Assembly (NCBI RefSeq): GCF_017916325.1
Contig: NC_090145.1
Span: forward strand, 487,501 to 522,500
DNA from: Leishmania martiniquensis
Lineage: Eukaryota; Euglenozoa; Kinetoplastea; Trypanosomatida; Trypanosomatidae
Direction: 5' to 3'
Length of the DNA stretch: 35,000 nucleotides
This document shows, piece after piece, positions 25,567-34,361 of this stretch (the first letter of the stretch is position 1; every line of letters starts with the position of its first letter). Both the position numbers and the translations under genes were made by a program. The notes beneath the pieces are model-generated. The model saw nothing but the letters and a program-made list of their open reading frames with translations. It was not told the origin of the DNA and searched no databases.

Positions 25567-28500
25567 TCACGAGGACGGCGCGCTTTGGATGACGCGCAGC
25601 ATCCCCACAGAGGCGCTCACAATGCCCGCCAATGCAGCGTACGGGTTGAGGATGGCCAACAGCGGGGCATCCGCCATAAAGGTCTCCAAGCTCCCTAGGC
25701 AGTACTTATAGGCGAGATACAGCTCGGCGACGCAGCGAGCCTCCAGGAGCACGGTCGACATCAGGTTCGGGTGCATGCGCAGCAGCCACACATAGTCAAA
25801 GAACTTACGCATGATCCGCGGCACGAAAAGAATGCCGGCTGAGGAATCGGCGGGCCGCTCACGAGCCACACTGCTCTTGCGACGCTGGCGCATCTCCTCT
25901 GCGGAGTGACCGTCGCCGACGGAGCCCTTCAGCGTGCTGTTACTGCGGCGCTTCTCCAGCAGCTCCCCGGGCAAGTTCTGAGGCGCCTCATCGCTGCGTT
26001 TGGGTGCCTCCCTCCGCGTGCCGAAACTGCGCTCGCGCTGCAGCAACTTCTCGCGCTCCGTCAGGCTCGCCGCGCCCAGTGACGTCCTTGCTGCGGAGCA
26101 GTGGCTCTCACCACGGCGACCGTTCTCGCTGGACAGCGCCGCATTGGCCGCCGCCTTGGGCATCGCGGTCAGCGTGCGTGACGGCAGCATCGACGCATCA
26201 CCGCTTGCATCGGCCTCCTCTCCTTCTTGCTCGGACTCGGAGAGGATTTCTCGGTAAAGAAATCCGCAGCGGCTGCAGGCCGGCATCAGGCGCGCCGGAT
26301 CTGCCGCCTCCACGTAGGCGATACTCGACACAAACGGCGCGCCGTAGTCGAGGTCCAGGGGTGGGAAAGAGAGGTCGATCTTGCGCCGCGCAATGAAGCC
26401 GTGCGTGCGCCAAACCTTATCTGCCAACTCGTCGTCCACGCCGCAGCCGCACCGGCAGTGAGCGTTCTGCCGCGCTGTGGCGTACTTGACCCAGCCTGGC
26501 TGCAGCAGCCGCACCGTATTAAGCAGCAGGTCGATGACCGATACGACAAGCCAGCAGCGGTTGATGACGCGGGTGATGGCGTGGCGGTTCGCCTCGATGA
26601 AGGTGAATGTGACGAAGCGCTCCGTGGAGATGAGGGTGGCGTCGCGCAGGAACCGCCGGCACGCCGCAGCTAAGTTTCGAATGCCGAGCAGCGCCATGAG
26701 CACCGAATTGAACTGCAATACACCTTTGCGCCACCGCCCCGGCAATGCCGCAGACGCCGGCTGCAACTCCTTGAGCCACTTCGTGAGTTCGCCGGCACGG
26801 CCGCCCCGGTGCTCGTGCACGCCGCTGGTTGTGCTGGAGGAGAGGATGCTCATGTCACTCTCTTTGCAGTCCCTTCCCGCCAGCAGCGGGCCCGTCTCAG
26901 CGAGGGCGAAGGAGGCTCTCATGGGCCCCGCCACAGGCAACTCAAAGGCTGACAGAGCAGTGCCCACCGGTGACGTAGAGGGGAACGCCAGTACTCTGCA
27001 GCCATCACGCAAGGAAGACGTGCGATGGCCGTTCTGCTCGTCGTTACGAATGGCTGGGCCGCTGCTGTGCTCCGGCGGCTCCTCGGGCCGCGTGTCGTCG
27101 GCCGGTGACAGCGGCGGTGGCGGCGGGCGCGTGTCGACGCTGTCGACTGTGGAGCTCGAGTCCGTGGCGCCCTCTGCTTTCGTCGTCACTTCGGATGGCG
27201 ATGCAGCTACCGAGAACGGCCCGATCGGATCCGGCACCAACAGCGAATCGGTGGAGTGGTAAGGCAGCGTCGAGGTTGCGGCAAGCTCGTCCGAGTGACT
27301 CGGTGGCACGGTTGGCGCACAGGCCGCACGCCAGTTGTTCGGTACCGACAGTGGGCCATCCCCCGGCGTCAAGCCCTCACCACTCGCCAACTCCGGCACC
27401 AGCTGACTCGTAACGGACCCGTACGACGGCGAGCGTGGCACGGTCGTCAGCGGTGTGCCGTTCTGGGTAATGCTGCTCTCCGCGCCCACGTGAAGGCGAT
27501 CGTCCGCATCGTCAACCGTGACGCTGCAGTCCCCTATGGGGGTGGGGTTGTGGGTGCGCGAGGGCCGCTTCAGCGGGTGCAGCAATGTTTTACGGCACTC
27601 TCTGTGGACCCTGTCTGCCGTTGCGGGGCTGGAGGCCATTCGTGGAGGCCCACCAGGGCCACTGGACTCGCGCTTACTTGCCGCGTTCGGTGTTGGGGCA
27701 GCGGTGGCAGTCTCCGGCGTCGTCGTTCCACCCCAGCCTTCCGCGGAGAGGTGACGAGACGGCATGCGCAGCGGTCTATCGTCGCTCTTCCCGGCCGCGC
27801 CGCCGTCCATGGGGGTGGGCTGCCGCTTGGCGTGTCCCCCCGAAGCGCCGGCCTGACAGTCCTCCTCCGTCGCGCATGGGGGCGCGGGCGGAGAGAGCTG
27901 CGACGTCCTCGATTGCTCGGCCTTGCCTCCCTCGGGGTCATGCGCATGTGTCTCATCCGCCGGCGACGTTCCCCTTTGCGATGGCGTCGACGGCTGCTCG
28001 CACCTGCGCTGCTGAATGCGCCAGTCCGTCGCAACCGAGTCCTCGAGCTCCCCGCTGCGGTGCTGCCCCGGCGTGCCTTGGGCGACCTGCACCCAGCGCA
28101 GCAGTCGCCTCGATAAGAACCGGCCCCACAACGGTGGCGCCCCCATCAACAGCAGCCCTCTCTCCAGACGTGACACGACAGGCAGCATTACGGCAGATAT
28201 CGCACGGGCGATGCTGCTCTCGTGCTTCATCCACATTCGCTCGCACACCGTCTGTAGTGTGAAGAGGTTGAGGAGGCCACGCCCCATCTTGAACAGGCTG
28301 CGGCCATGGCGGATCGTGTTGTAGTTGCGGTAAAGCCGCTCTGCCATCGGGCCCGTGAGTAGCTGCACGTCGGGGGAGAAGAGCGACGGTGTCTTCAGGA
28401 AGCAGATCGCCAAATGCAGGGTGTACTGGATGAGCTTGAAGATCAAGTCGCGGCCATCAGAGGCGGTGAGAACGTAGAGCAGTGTGCTCGGGGGCAGGTC

Positions 28501-29148
28501 GTTTGGGATCAGCACACCAATGCGGTCCTTCTCGTAGTAGCCCTCGACGCGCACCTGCACCCGTTCCTCATTCGCGTCCTCCTCCGTAACGGACACGCCG
28601 AGTGCGCTGACGTAGTCCGCCCCGCGCGAGAAGGGGTCGCTGGGCGAGGAGACCGGGGAGTAGATGACGGCCACGTTCTTCGGCAGCGAGTGCTGGCCCG
28701 GAACCGCGAGATCCTGAACTGTGACGCTGTCTCGGCTGGTGTAGAAGGAAAAGGCTGGGGCTAACGCCTGCGAAGTGGGGGAGACGCTTGAGAGGAGGTC
28801 ACCCATCGAGTCCAAGCTTGGGTGCCCCACGAGGGACACGATCGGGTCGCCCTGGTGACGGTACTGCAGGGCTGGCGACGCAGAGTAGGGACCGAAAAAA
28901 TCTTGACTCTCCAACCGCGCAAGTGCCACGACGCCACCGCCAGCGCCGCCAACGCTGCCGTTGCGGCTGTCATGGTGATGCCCGTCGGGGCACACTAAGC
29001 GTTGCGATGGAAACCGACGCGCACGGAGGCTGCCGGCGTGTGGGCTGCGCGGTGTGTGACTCATCGAGGCCGGCCCAGAGACGTTCGCCTGGGACGGCGG
29101 CGACGAGGACCGGTGTCCGATCCGCTGATCTGTGCCGCTGCGGTCCAT
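25567..29148 (-). CDS. Giant PEX11-like peroxisomal/glycosomal membrane protein, 1193 residues
   Basis: PEX11-family proteins shape and divide peroxisomes; in trypanosomatids the organelle is the glycosome. Residues about 229-300 have the family's N-terminal signature (DGRDLIFKLIQYTLHLAICF, then an RNYNTIRHGRSLFKMGRG stretch). The C-terminal part (about 1110-1193) ends with a hydrophobic block, NPYAALAGIVSASVGMLRVI, like the last membrane segment of PEX11. A middle block (about 786-886) contains FTFIEANRHAITRVINRCW and a hydrophobic helix. Ordinary PEX11 proteins have about 220-250 residues, so this one is some five times longer, with a Ser/Pro/Thr-rich segment of about 430 residues inserted near 360-790 and a second one near 970-1105. 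Two Cys clusters (HCRCGCG near 898, CSRCG near 958) could bind metal. The start chosen is the ATG at 29148-29146; the ATG at 29064 is an alternative. The family assignment is by motif only. Confidence 0.75.
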   Translation of the reverse strand: MDRSGTDQRIGHRSSSPPSQANVSGPASMSHTPRSPHAGSLRARRFPSQRLVCPDGHHHDSRNGSVGGAGGGVVALARLESQDFFGPYSASPALQYRHQGDPIVSLVGHPSLDSMGDLLSSVSPTSQALAPAFSFYTSRDSVTVQDLAVPGQHSLPKNVAVIYSPVSSPSDPFSRGADYVSALGVSVTEEDANEERVQVRVEGYYEKDRIGVLIPNDLPPSTLLYVLTASDGRDLIFKLIQYTLHLAICFLKTPSLFSPDVQLLTGPMAERLYRNYNTIRHGRSLFKMGRGLLNLFTLQTVCERMWMKHESSIARAISAVMLPVVSRLERGLLLMGAPPLWGRFLSRRLLRWVQVAQGTPGQHRSGELEDSVATDWRIQQRRCEQPSTPSQRGTSPADETHAHDPEGGKAEQSRTSQLSPPAPPCATEEDCQAGASGGHAKRQPTPMDGGAAGKSDDRPLRMPSRHLSAEGWGGTTTPETATAAPTPNAASKRESSGPGGPPRMASSPATADRVHRECRKTLLHPLKRPSRTHNPTPIGDCSVTVDDADDRLHVGAESSITQNGTPLTTVPRSPSYGSVTSQLVPELASGEGLTPGDGPLSVPNNWRAACAPTVPPSHSDELAATSTLPYHSTDSLLVPDPIGPFSVAASPSEVTTKAEGATDSSSTVDSVDTRPPPPPLSPADDTRPEEPPEHSSGPAIRNDEQNGHRTSSLRDGCRVLAFPSTSPVGTALSAFELPVAGPMRASFALAETGPLLAGRDCKESDMSILSSSTTSGVHEHRGGRAGELTKWLKELQPASAALPGRWRKGVLQFNSVLMALLGIRNLAAACRRFLRDATLISTERFVTFTFIEANRHAITRVINRCWLVVSVIDLLLNTVRLLQPGWVKYATARQNAHCRCGCGVDDELADKVWRTHGFIARRKIDLSFPPLDLDYGAPFVSSIAYVEAADPARLMPACSRCGFLYREILSESEQEGEEADASGDASMLPSRTLTAMPKAAANAALSSENGRRGESHCSAARTSLGAASLTEREKLLQRERSFGTRREAPKRSDEAPQNLPGELLEKRRSNSTLKGSVGDGHSAEEMRQRRKSSVARERPADSSAGILFVPRIMRKFFDYVWLLRMHPNLMSTVLLEARCVAELYLAYKYCLGSLETFMADAPLLAILNPYAALAGIVSASVGMLRVIQSAPSS

Positions 29149-29192
29149 TTTTGTTGTCGATGTTCCCCGGGTGTAGTGAGGTGGGCGTGCAT
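29061..29192 (-). other. Upstream ORF overlapping the PEX11-like start
   Basis: An ATG at 29192-29190 opens a 43-codon frame that runs through the main ATG at 29148 in a different frame and ends with TGA at 29063-29061. Ribosomes using it would bypass the main ATG. The second main-frame ATG at 29064 overlaps the uORF stop, so reinitiation there is possible. Function is inference. Confidence 0.4.
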
Positions 29193-29350
29193 GCGTACGT
29201 GTAGAGTGGAAAGCGCACGATGGAGGCGGAGGGAAAGGGGTGGGGGTTAGCGGGGGCTTAAGGCTCAGTGAGGCGGGGCCAACGAAGCCCCAGTGCCACC
29301 ACGACGAGCACCGTTGAAGCACCACTACTGCGGTTCGCTGCCGCTACACA

Positions 29351-29384
29351 CTCACACAGACACACAGGGAGGCAGGGAGAGATG
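29351..29384 (-). promoter_or_regulatory. Candidate trans-splice acceptor for the PEX11-like gene
   Basis: The purine-rich run 29365-29384 gives a pyrimidine tract with the first AG at 29352-29351 and a 5' UTR of about 200 bases. A second tract at 29221-29247 is followed by no AG at all before the ATG. The next AG lies inside the coding frame at 29139-29138. Confidence 0.4.
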
Positions 29385-30961
29385 ACTCCGGTGCGTAGAA
29401 CGGCAGAACTTCACCCACCGACGCACACATACACGCACACAGGCCCCATTCACAGCCGGCCTCGTCACGTGAAGCACGATAGGCGAAGCAAGATGCGGAG
29501 GGGAAGGCGGTGGCAGAGAAGGGTGACCCGTGAGTCTGCTCTCGGGAGTGAAGTGGGGAAGAGAATCAATGGGAAGGAGGAGGGGGCGAGGAGTGTGTGC
29601 GCGCGTGTGTGGAAATATTACCGCGCGCGTTTGACACCTTCGATCACCGCCAAGACGGCGTGAGGGCGTACGATGAAGAGAGGTGTGCGTGCGTATGCCG
29701 TTGAGGCCTCGGCGCACTCTTATAAAAAAGCGTCACAGAAAGAGAGAGGGTGATGGGTGCGGAGGCGAGTGCGAGGGGAAAGGCAACAGAACGTAGGAGG
29801 GAAGGAGGTAGAGGGACGAGCAGACGCTCGCCCACACACGCACGCGCGACGATGCGGCCCTCCGTCCATGTCTCTGTACAGACGAGAAGCCACATGCCGA
29901 ATGCCGGCAAGAGGCTCTGTGGAGTGGGTGGGAGGGGGAGGGGGCGGGATGAAGAGACGATGTGCTTTCGTGATTCGAGCACGCCGCAGTTCAACGCACC
30001 TTCGTTGTGATTAGCACACATACCACACACTTACAATGGACGGCAGAGAAAAGGGAGGGGACGGGAGGTCAGGCAGTCCCTCCACCCCCCCGAGCCACTT
30101 GCGGTGGCGACGGGGCCGAGCACCCGCGCCAAAGGGAGGCTGGAGCGACACATCGCTGCAGCGACAGGTCGCAGCGCCAACGCTTGCACCACCATACACG
30201 AGGGGCAACGCGAAAGCGCGACTCGAGCGTGTCTCACCCGGCGCTCACTCTTCCCACAGGCGTGCGTGCGTATGAGCGGGTGCGGGAGGGGGAGAAGAGG
30301 GGAGCCGGAGAGGCCGCATGGGCTGGTGACATGGCGGAGGGCGGGTAGGGCGGCGCTCGACTCACGTTGCGTGGCGGAGACGCTGGCCACGGTAAGACGC
30401 GCGCACACCACACACACACACAAGGGACTAAACGAGCGCCCGGAAGAGAAGCGTCGCTGGTGGGGGATGGAGAGGGGTAAAGAGCACAGGCTGAGGCGAG
30501 ACGGAGACAGAGCGATGCACCTCCTCGGCTACTTCGTCCTCTCCTCCTCCTTGTGGAGCTCAACGCACGCAACGAGGGGTAGCGAGCTGCGCAGAGAGCT
30601 GCAGACGTGGCGAGCTGCCTACGAGTGAAGTGCGACAAGTGATCGGTGCGAGCCTCGCTGCCGGGCAGTCACACAGCGGCTGCATTCGGCACGGCAGATA
30701 AAATATTAGCGACGACAGCAAAAAAAACGACAGCCGACAACGGTGCCGTGAAAAGTTGGCCTAACCGCAGTCATGGAAGGGCACAAGCGGAACAGAGGCC
30801 GGCGGGGCCACCAGACGGCGGTTGCTATGCTCGCCGTGTAAGAGCGCGTGAAGCAAGACAGAGAGAAAAAGCTGCCACAGCAGCATCGGCACTTCTCCTC
30901 CAGCGACCACCTCCATTGTCCCCCCTCCCTGGCATGCACATGCTTCATTGCGTCTGACACC
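29385..30961 (-). other. Long intergenic stretch, probable 3' UTR of the 107-residue gene
   Basis: It contains a CA run (about 30406-30421), purine runs (29745-29815, 29920-29950, 30285-30315) and an A-rich patch at 30719-30728. The minus-strand frame 30234-30638 is Arg/Ser/Ala-rich and could superficially resemble a targeting peptide, but has no conserved features. No gene called. Confidence 0.45.
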
Positions 30962-31285
30962 TTAGACGGCCGATGCCGCGTACTCGACAGCGTTAGCGGC
31001 CTCGCTACGGCGGCGCTGGGCCGTACTGCTCGGCTCGTACGATGGGAACTTTTCCTCACGCACACGGTCATCCTTAAGACTAGTGCAGTACAGCCAGCCG
31101 AGGCCAAAGCGCTCGCTGTCGTGCGTCTCGACGGCCATGTTTACGGCTACAAGCAGTAGCAGGGGGCCGAGGAACTCAAGGTAGGCGCTGCCGACGTGCT
31201 TCACGTATGACTTCGTGAAGCCCCACAGACGGTGGGCGGTGCTCTCCTCACCGTCCTTAGCGGAGCCCCCCTTGATGAACAGCAT
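30962..31285 (-). CDS. Small single-pass membrane protein of unknown function, 107 residues
   Basis: I do not recognise this protein. One hydrophobic helix spans about residues 35-52 (YLEFLGPLLLLVAVNMAVE), preceded by a basic, aromatic stretch (HRLWGFTKSYVKHVG) and followed by an acidic turn, a WLYC motif and a Lys/Arg/Glu-rich tail. This layout is common among small subunits of mitochondrial inner-membrane complexes, but there is no specific evidence for that. The start is the ATG at 31285-31283. The frame continues upstream to a GTG only, and a pyrimidine tract with AG at 31319-31318 supports the ATG. The ordered amino-acid composition, compared with the low-complexity translations around it, is the main reason for calling it a gene. 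Confidence 0.75.
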   Translation of the reverse strand: MLFIKGGSAKDGEESTAHRLWGFTKSYVKHVGSAYLEFLGPLLLLVAVNMAVETHDSERFGLGWLYCTSLKDDRVREEKFPSYEPSSTAQRRRSEAANAVEYAASAV

Positions 31286-31317
31286 CTGTGCGCTGATGGA
31301 GCACGTGTGGACGCGGG

Positions 31318-31358
31318 CTCGAGAAGGCGCGTGAAACAAAAAAGACCAGGGGGGAACA
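31318..31358 (-). promoter_or_regulatory. Candidate trans-splice acceptor for the 107-residue gene
   Basis: A moderate pyrimidine tract (31333-31358) is followed by AG at 31319-31318, giving a 5' UTR of about 32 bases. A stronger tract at 31606-31634 with AG at 31594-31593 would give about 307 bases. No ATG lies between them, so both give the same protein. Confidence 0.4.
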
Positions 31359-31923
31359 AGACGAATGTGCCGGCGCTCAGCGGTGTCTGTTAGGGCGTCT
31401 GCTGCCAACAATCGTCCCCCGACTGCTGAGGTGATGTAAGGTCAAAGGAGGAGCACTTGCCGTGTTATCGGACCGGATCGCGAGGAGGAAGTGGATGGGT
31501 AACGCTCGATTCAGCTGACTCGGGGGCTGCGCTCAGACGACTTGAATGGCTTCAGCGTGCACACTCGCGTCGTGTGTTGTGGCAATGTTTCCCTGTTCGG
31601 TAAGGCGTAGAGGAGGAGGAGGAGGGGCGGAGATGGGGACAACGCGAAGATCAACAGCGGCACAGGAAGGGAGGACGAGGGGGTGGGGCCCACTCCAAGT
31701 GCCCTTCACTGGTGGAGCGCGGCATTAGATGCATGCAAAATGGAAGGTGAAACGCACACTAAAGGAGCTCTGCATGTCACGCCAGCAGTGAGAGCAGCGC
31801 GTCAGGGAGCAGATGGAGAGAAGGCGGGAGGTGCCTCATCGACTTGGAGGTTCTGGCCGACGCCGAAAGGAAAACAGCGCGTACACACACACACACACCA
31901 CACCCAAACACAAACAGCCGTCC
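31359..31923 (-). other. Intergenic stretch, probable 3' UTR of the eIF2B-like gene
   Basis: It has a GGA-rich run (31606-31634), an AC run (31883-31898) and otherwise unremarkable GC-rich sequence. No coding signal is seen. Confidence 0.5.
31883..31898. repeat. (AC)n microsatellite
   Basis: An AC run about 25 bases beyond the stop codon of the eIF2B-like gene, probably in its 3' UTR. Confidence 0.85.
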
Positions 31924-33525
31924 TTAATCGGCGTCGCTGTAGTTCGCCCGTACAATGCGGTGGATCTGTGAAGGCAGCAACTCGCTGTCGTTCGTCACGA
32001 ATAGTGTGATGAGCTCTGGCGGCACGTACTCAGTAACGGGGGCGTGGATGGTCAAGCCGCGGCCGCTGTCGGAGACGGCGACGCCAAACGGCGAGGGCCA
32101 CACGTCCTCGGGGGAGCCGTAGGTCGACCACGGCATCTCCTGCGCCCCCGATCGGGCAATGCGCACCAGCCGCGTGCACAGCTGGTCGCTTGGGTAGTAC
32201 GGCGACATCTTCAGCGTCGTGGTGGCCACCAACACGGGAACAGCAAAATGGCGAGCAGCGGCGCAGAGGACGTGGGTGCCGATCGCTGTCAGCATGCCGC
32301 CGTTCGCCAAAACGTTCTCGGCGCCGACCAGCACCTTCGTGCACATGCTCATGACCACGAAGGCGGAGCTGTCCGGCAGCAGCTGCGCAGAGATGCCATG
32401 ACTGGTCAGCGCTTCCGCAAACTCATGTGTGGCCACCGCCGACAGCGGCGCACACTCGAGAATAAATACTTTGAAGTGGTGACCCGCCCGAGCGGCCTCC
32501 AGCAGATAACGGCGAATGGTGTGGCTGCATCCAAGGGTGATGATGGTGTCCGACGAGTGCAGCTGCCGCGAGGAGCGGCGGCACAACTCCTCCGTCATTC
32601 CCTCCAGCTCCCGCTTGAACTCGTCGATCGCGTCCAGCGCATCTTGATAGAAGCTTTCCACGCGCACCGGGAACTCGATCTCACCACCGCCCTTCTCCAG
32701 AACCTGCTCACGGCGGCTCGGCGCGCGTCTCAGCAGCTGCCTACCCGGTATCTCCGTCGCCACTATCGAGCCTGTGTGCTGCAGTAGCGACCCACTAAAG
32801 TCACTCCCTCCAGCCGCGCTGTGCTGTTGCAGCTGACGCAGGTGACCGCTGCTCGCATTCTCCGCGGCGGTGGAGTTGCCGGCGAATCGGACAGAGCGTT
32901 GACGGCGAGGGCGGCGTTGGGATGGGAAGGCGCCCGTCTTCAGCGCCGGCCTCATACCCTTCTCTGGCACGGAGGGGCTGGGCGGCACTGCAGCGTCCTC
33001 CACGCCGCTCTTGTTGCTCGCGATCGAGCTGGTGTCAGCAGAGGTTTCAGTGGCGATGTCATCGTCGTCCGAGGAGAGATTGTTTAGTATTGCCTTCGCT
33101 TCATCTTCGAGCTCGGCGTCGGTCGCCTTGTTGTTGGCGGCAGACTCTCGCACAATAGACAGGACGCGGCGGGTCACGTTCATGAGAAAAAGCGTCGCGA
33201 ACTGTGCGCGCAGCAGCGCGTCGCCAGTGCGGGCAACAAGGATGAGGAGGCGTCTGACCTGCATGCTCGCCACTTCGGCCGCCGGGTAACCAGCCTTCAG
33301 GAGCTGTACCGTTGTGCTGCGTGGTCCTTTCTCAGCATTCTGGAAGAGACGCACGATGGTCGACATCATATCCGCCATCTCCACTGCGGCTGCCGTAGAA
33401 AGGCTCTCCTCGCCGCTGCGCGCGGCAGCCAGCTTGCCGCGCTTCAAGTTCGTGATGAAGGCTTCTGCGAGGCTGCTGACCTCGCGTACCAGCTTCTCGG
33501 GCTCCTCTGGGACATTGCTCAGCAT
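31924..33525 (-). CDS. Translation initiation factor eIF2B beta-like subunit, 533 residues
   Basis: eIF2B is the guanine-nucleotide exchange factor that recycles eIF2-GDP; beta is one of its regulatory subunits, with alpha and delta. The C-terminal Rossmann-like half (about 290-533) matches the family: DTIITLGCSHTIRRYLLEAA (326-345), FILECAPL (354-361), a SAFVVMSMCTKVLVGAENVLANGG block (387-410) and IGTHVLCAAARHFAVPVLV (415-433). The tail PPELITLFVTNDSELLPSQI is like the beta subunit rather than alpha or delta. The N-terminal helical part (about 1-150) also fits. Human beta has about 350 residues; here a Ser/Asp/Arg-rich segment of about 135 residues (150-285) separates the halves. The ATG at 33525-33523 is used. 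The related enzyme methylthioribose-1-phosphate isomerase shares the fold but not these motifs. Confidence 0.85.
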   Translation of the reverse strand: MLSNVPEEPEKLVREVSSLAEAFITNLKRGKLAAARSGEESLSTAAAVEMADMMSTIVRLFQNAEKGPRSTTVQLLKAGYPAAEVASMQVRRLLILVARTGDALLRAQFATLFLMNVTRRVLSIVRESAANNKATDAELEDEAKAILNNLSSDDDDIATETSADTSSIASNKSGVEDAAVPPSPSVPEKGMRPALKTGAFPSQRRPRRQRSVRFAGNSTAAENASSGHLRQLQQHSAAGGSDFSGSLLQHTGSIVATEIPGRQLLRRAPSRREQVLEKGGGEIEFPVRVESFYQDALDAIDEFKRELEGMTEELCRRSSRQLHSSDTIITLGCSHTIRRYLLEAARAGHHFKVFILECAPLSAVATHEFAEALTSHGISAQLLPDSSAFVVMSMCTKVLVGAENVLANGGMLTAIGTHVLCAAARHFAVPVLVATTTLKMSPYYPSDQLCTRLVRIARSGAQEMPWSTYGSPEDVWPSPFGVAVSDSGRGLTIHAPVTEYVPPELITLFVTNDSELLPSQIHRIVRANYSDAD

Positions 33526-33581
33526 TTTCCGCTTGCCCGTGTGCCGGGAGGGGAGAGGGTAGACAGACGGCGAGGGAGCCG

Positions 33582-33600
33582 CTGAGGGAATGAAGAGGAG
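33582..33600 (-). promoter_or_regulatory. Candidate trans-splice acceptor for the eIF2B-like gene
   Basis: A purine run (33584-33600) gives a pyrimidine tract directly followed by AG at 33583-33582, with a 5' UTR of about 56 bases. A second AG at 33533-33532, after a longer tract at 33546-33580, would leave only about 6 bases and seems less likely. Confidence 0.45.
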
Positions 33601-34361
33601 CTTCGGCCGTGGCTAAGACTGCAATTTTTTTCCGCAGGTGTTAAGAGGATAACGTGTGTGTGTGTGTGTGTGACATCGCCGCGGTACAAAGCGAGACAGA
33701 GAGAGAGAGAGCGAGAGCGAGCGAGAGATGGCTGTTGTTGGAGATCCTACGACACCGGGAGTCACCATTGCAGGCAGTCGGATTGGCGGCAAGCCGAGCG
33801 TGTTGCCGCTGCCCTCCCTCAGCTCCTTCCGTACCATGACAGTCTACGCGCACACAGATATGCGCGCTTCTTCGCCTTGCAGTCTGCTGCCTCTGGAGGT
33901 TTGTGGAGGGGGGTCCATCGCGCAGGCATACATGACGGCAGAGGACACACGAAATAACACAGGAAAAGTGGTGAGAGGTGCACGAGAGGTGAGCGAGTGT
34001 GAGGGAGAGACGTGCAGGTGTCCCGTAGCGGCTCCACGCTATCACTCAATTCAACGCCGCTGCCCCCTTCCCCCTCCGCCTCCCTGTCCCTCTTCGCCGC
34101 CCTCCTGCGGCTTCACCACACCGAACGAGAAAAAAAAGGCTCCTCGCCTCCGCGCCCCCTTTTGCGCCGGAGCGTCAAAGCAATTCTATGAGGAGCGAAG
34201 GGGAGGCGAACGTGAGGGGGACAGAGAGTACAGCCGCGGCAAAGAAGAGGCCAACCCCCCCCCCCCCACACAGTGAGGGGAGAGGGAGGGAGCAGGGGGG
34301 GAACAGGCGAGACGCACCGCATACACATATCTTCGTCTCTCGCGCTCTCCCCTTTTCGCGA
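33601..34361 (-). other. Intergenic stretch, probable 3' UTR of the truncated gene
   Basis: It contains a GT run (33654-33672), a GA-rich run (33692-33727), a C13 run (34255-34267) and purine runs. No coding signal is seen on either strand. Confidence 0.5.
33654..33727. repeat. GT microsatellite followed by a GA-rich run
   Basis: A GT run at 33654-33672 and, after about 20 bases, a GA/CGAGAG run at 33692-33727. The latter reads as CT-rich on the transcript and could assist splicing of the eIF2B-like mRNA. Confidence 0.8.

Noticed and set aside
30234..30638. Minus-strand frame of 134 codons resembling a targeting peptide at its start
   Set aside because: Arg/Ser/Ala richness is general in this DNA. 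No ordered region follows and no conserved motif is seen.
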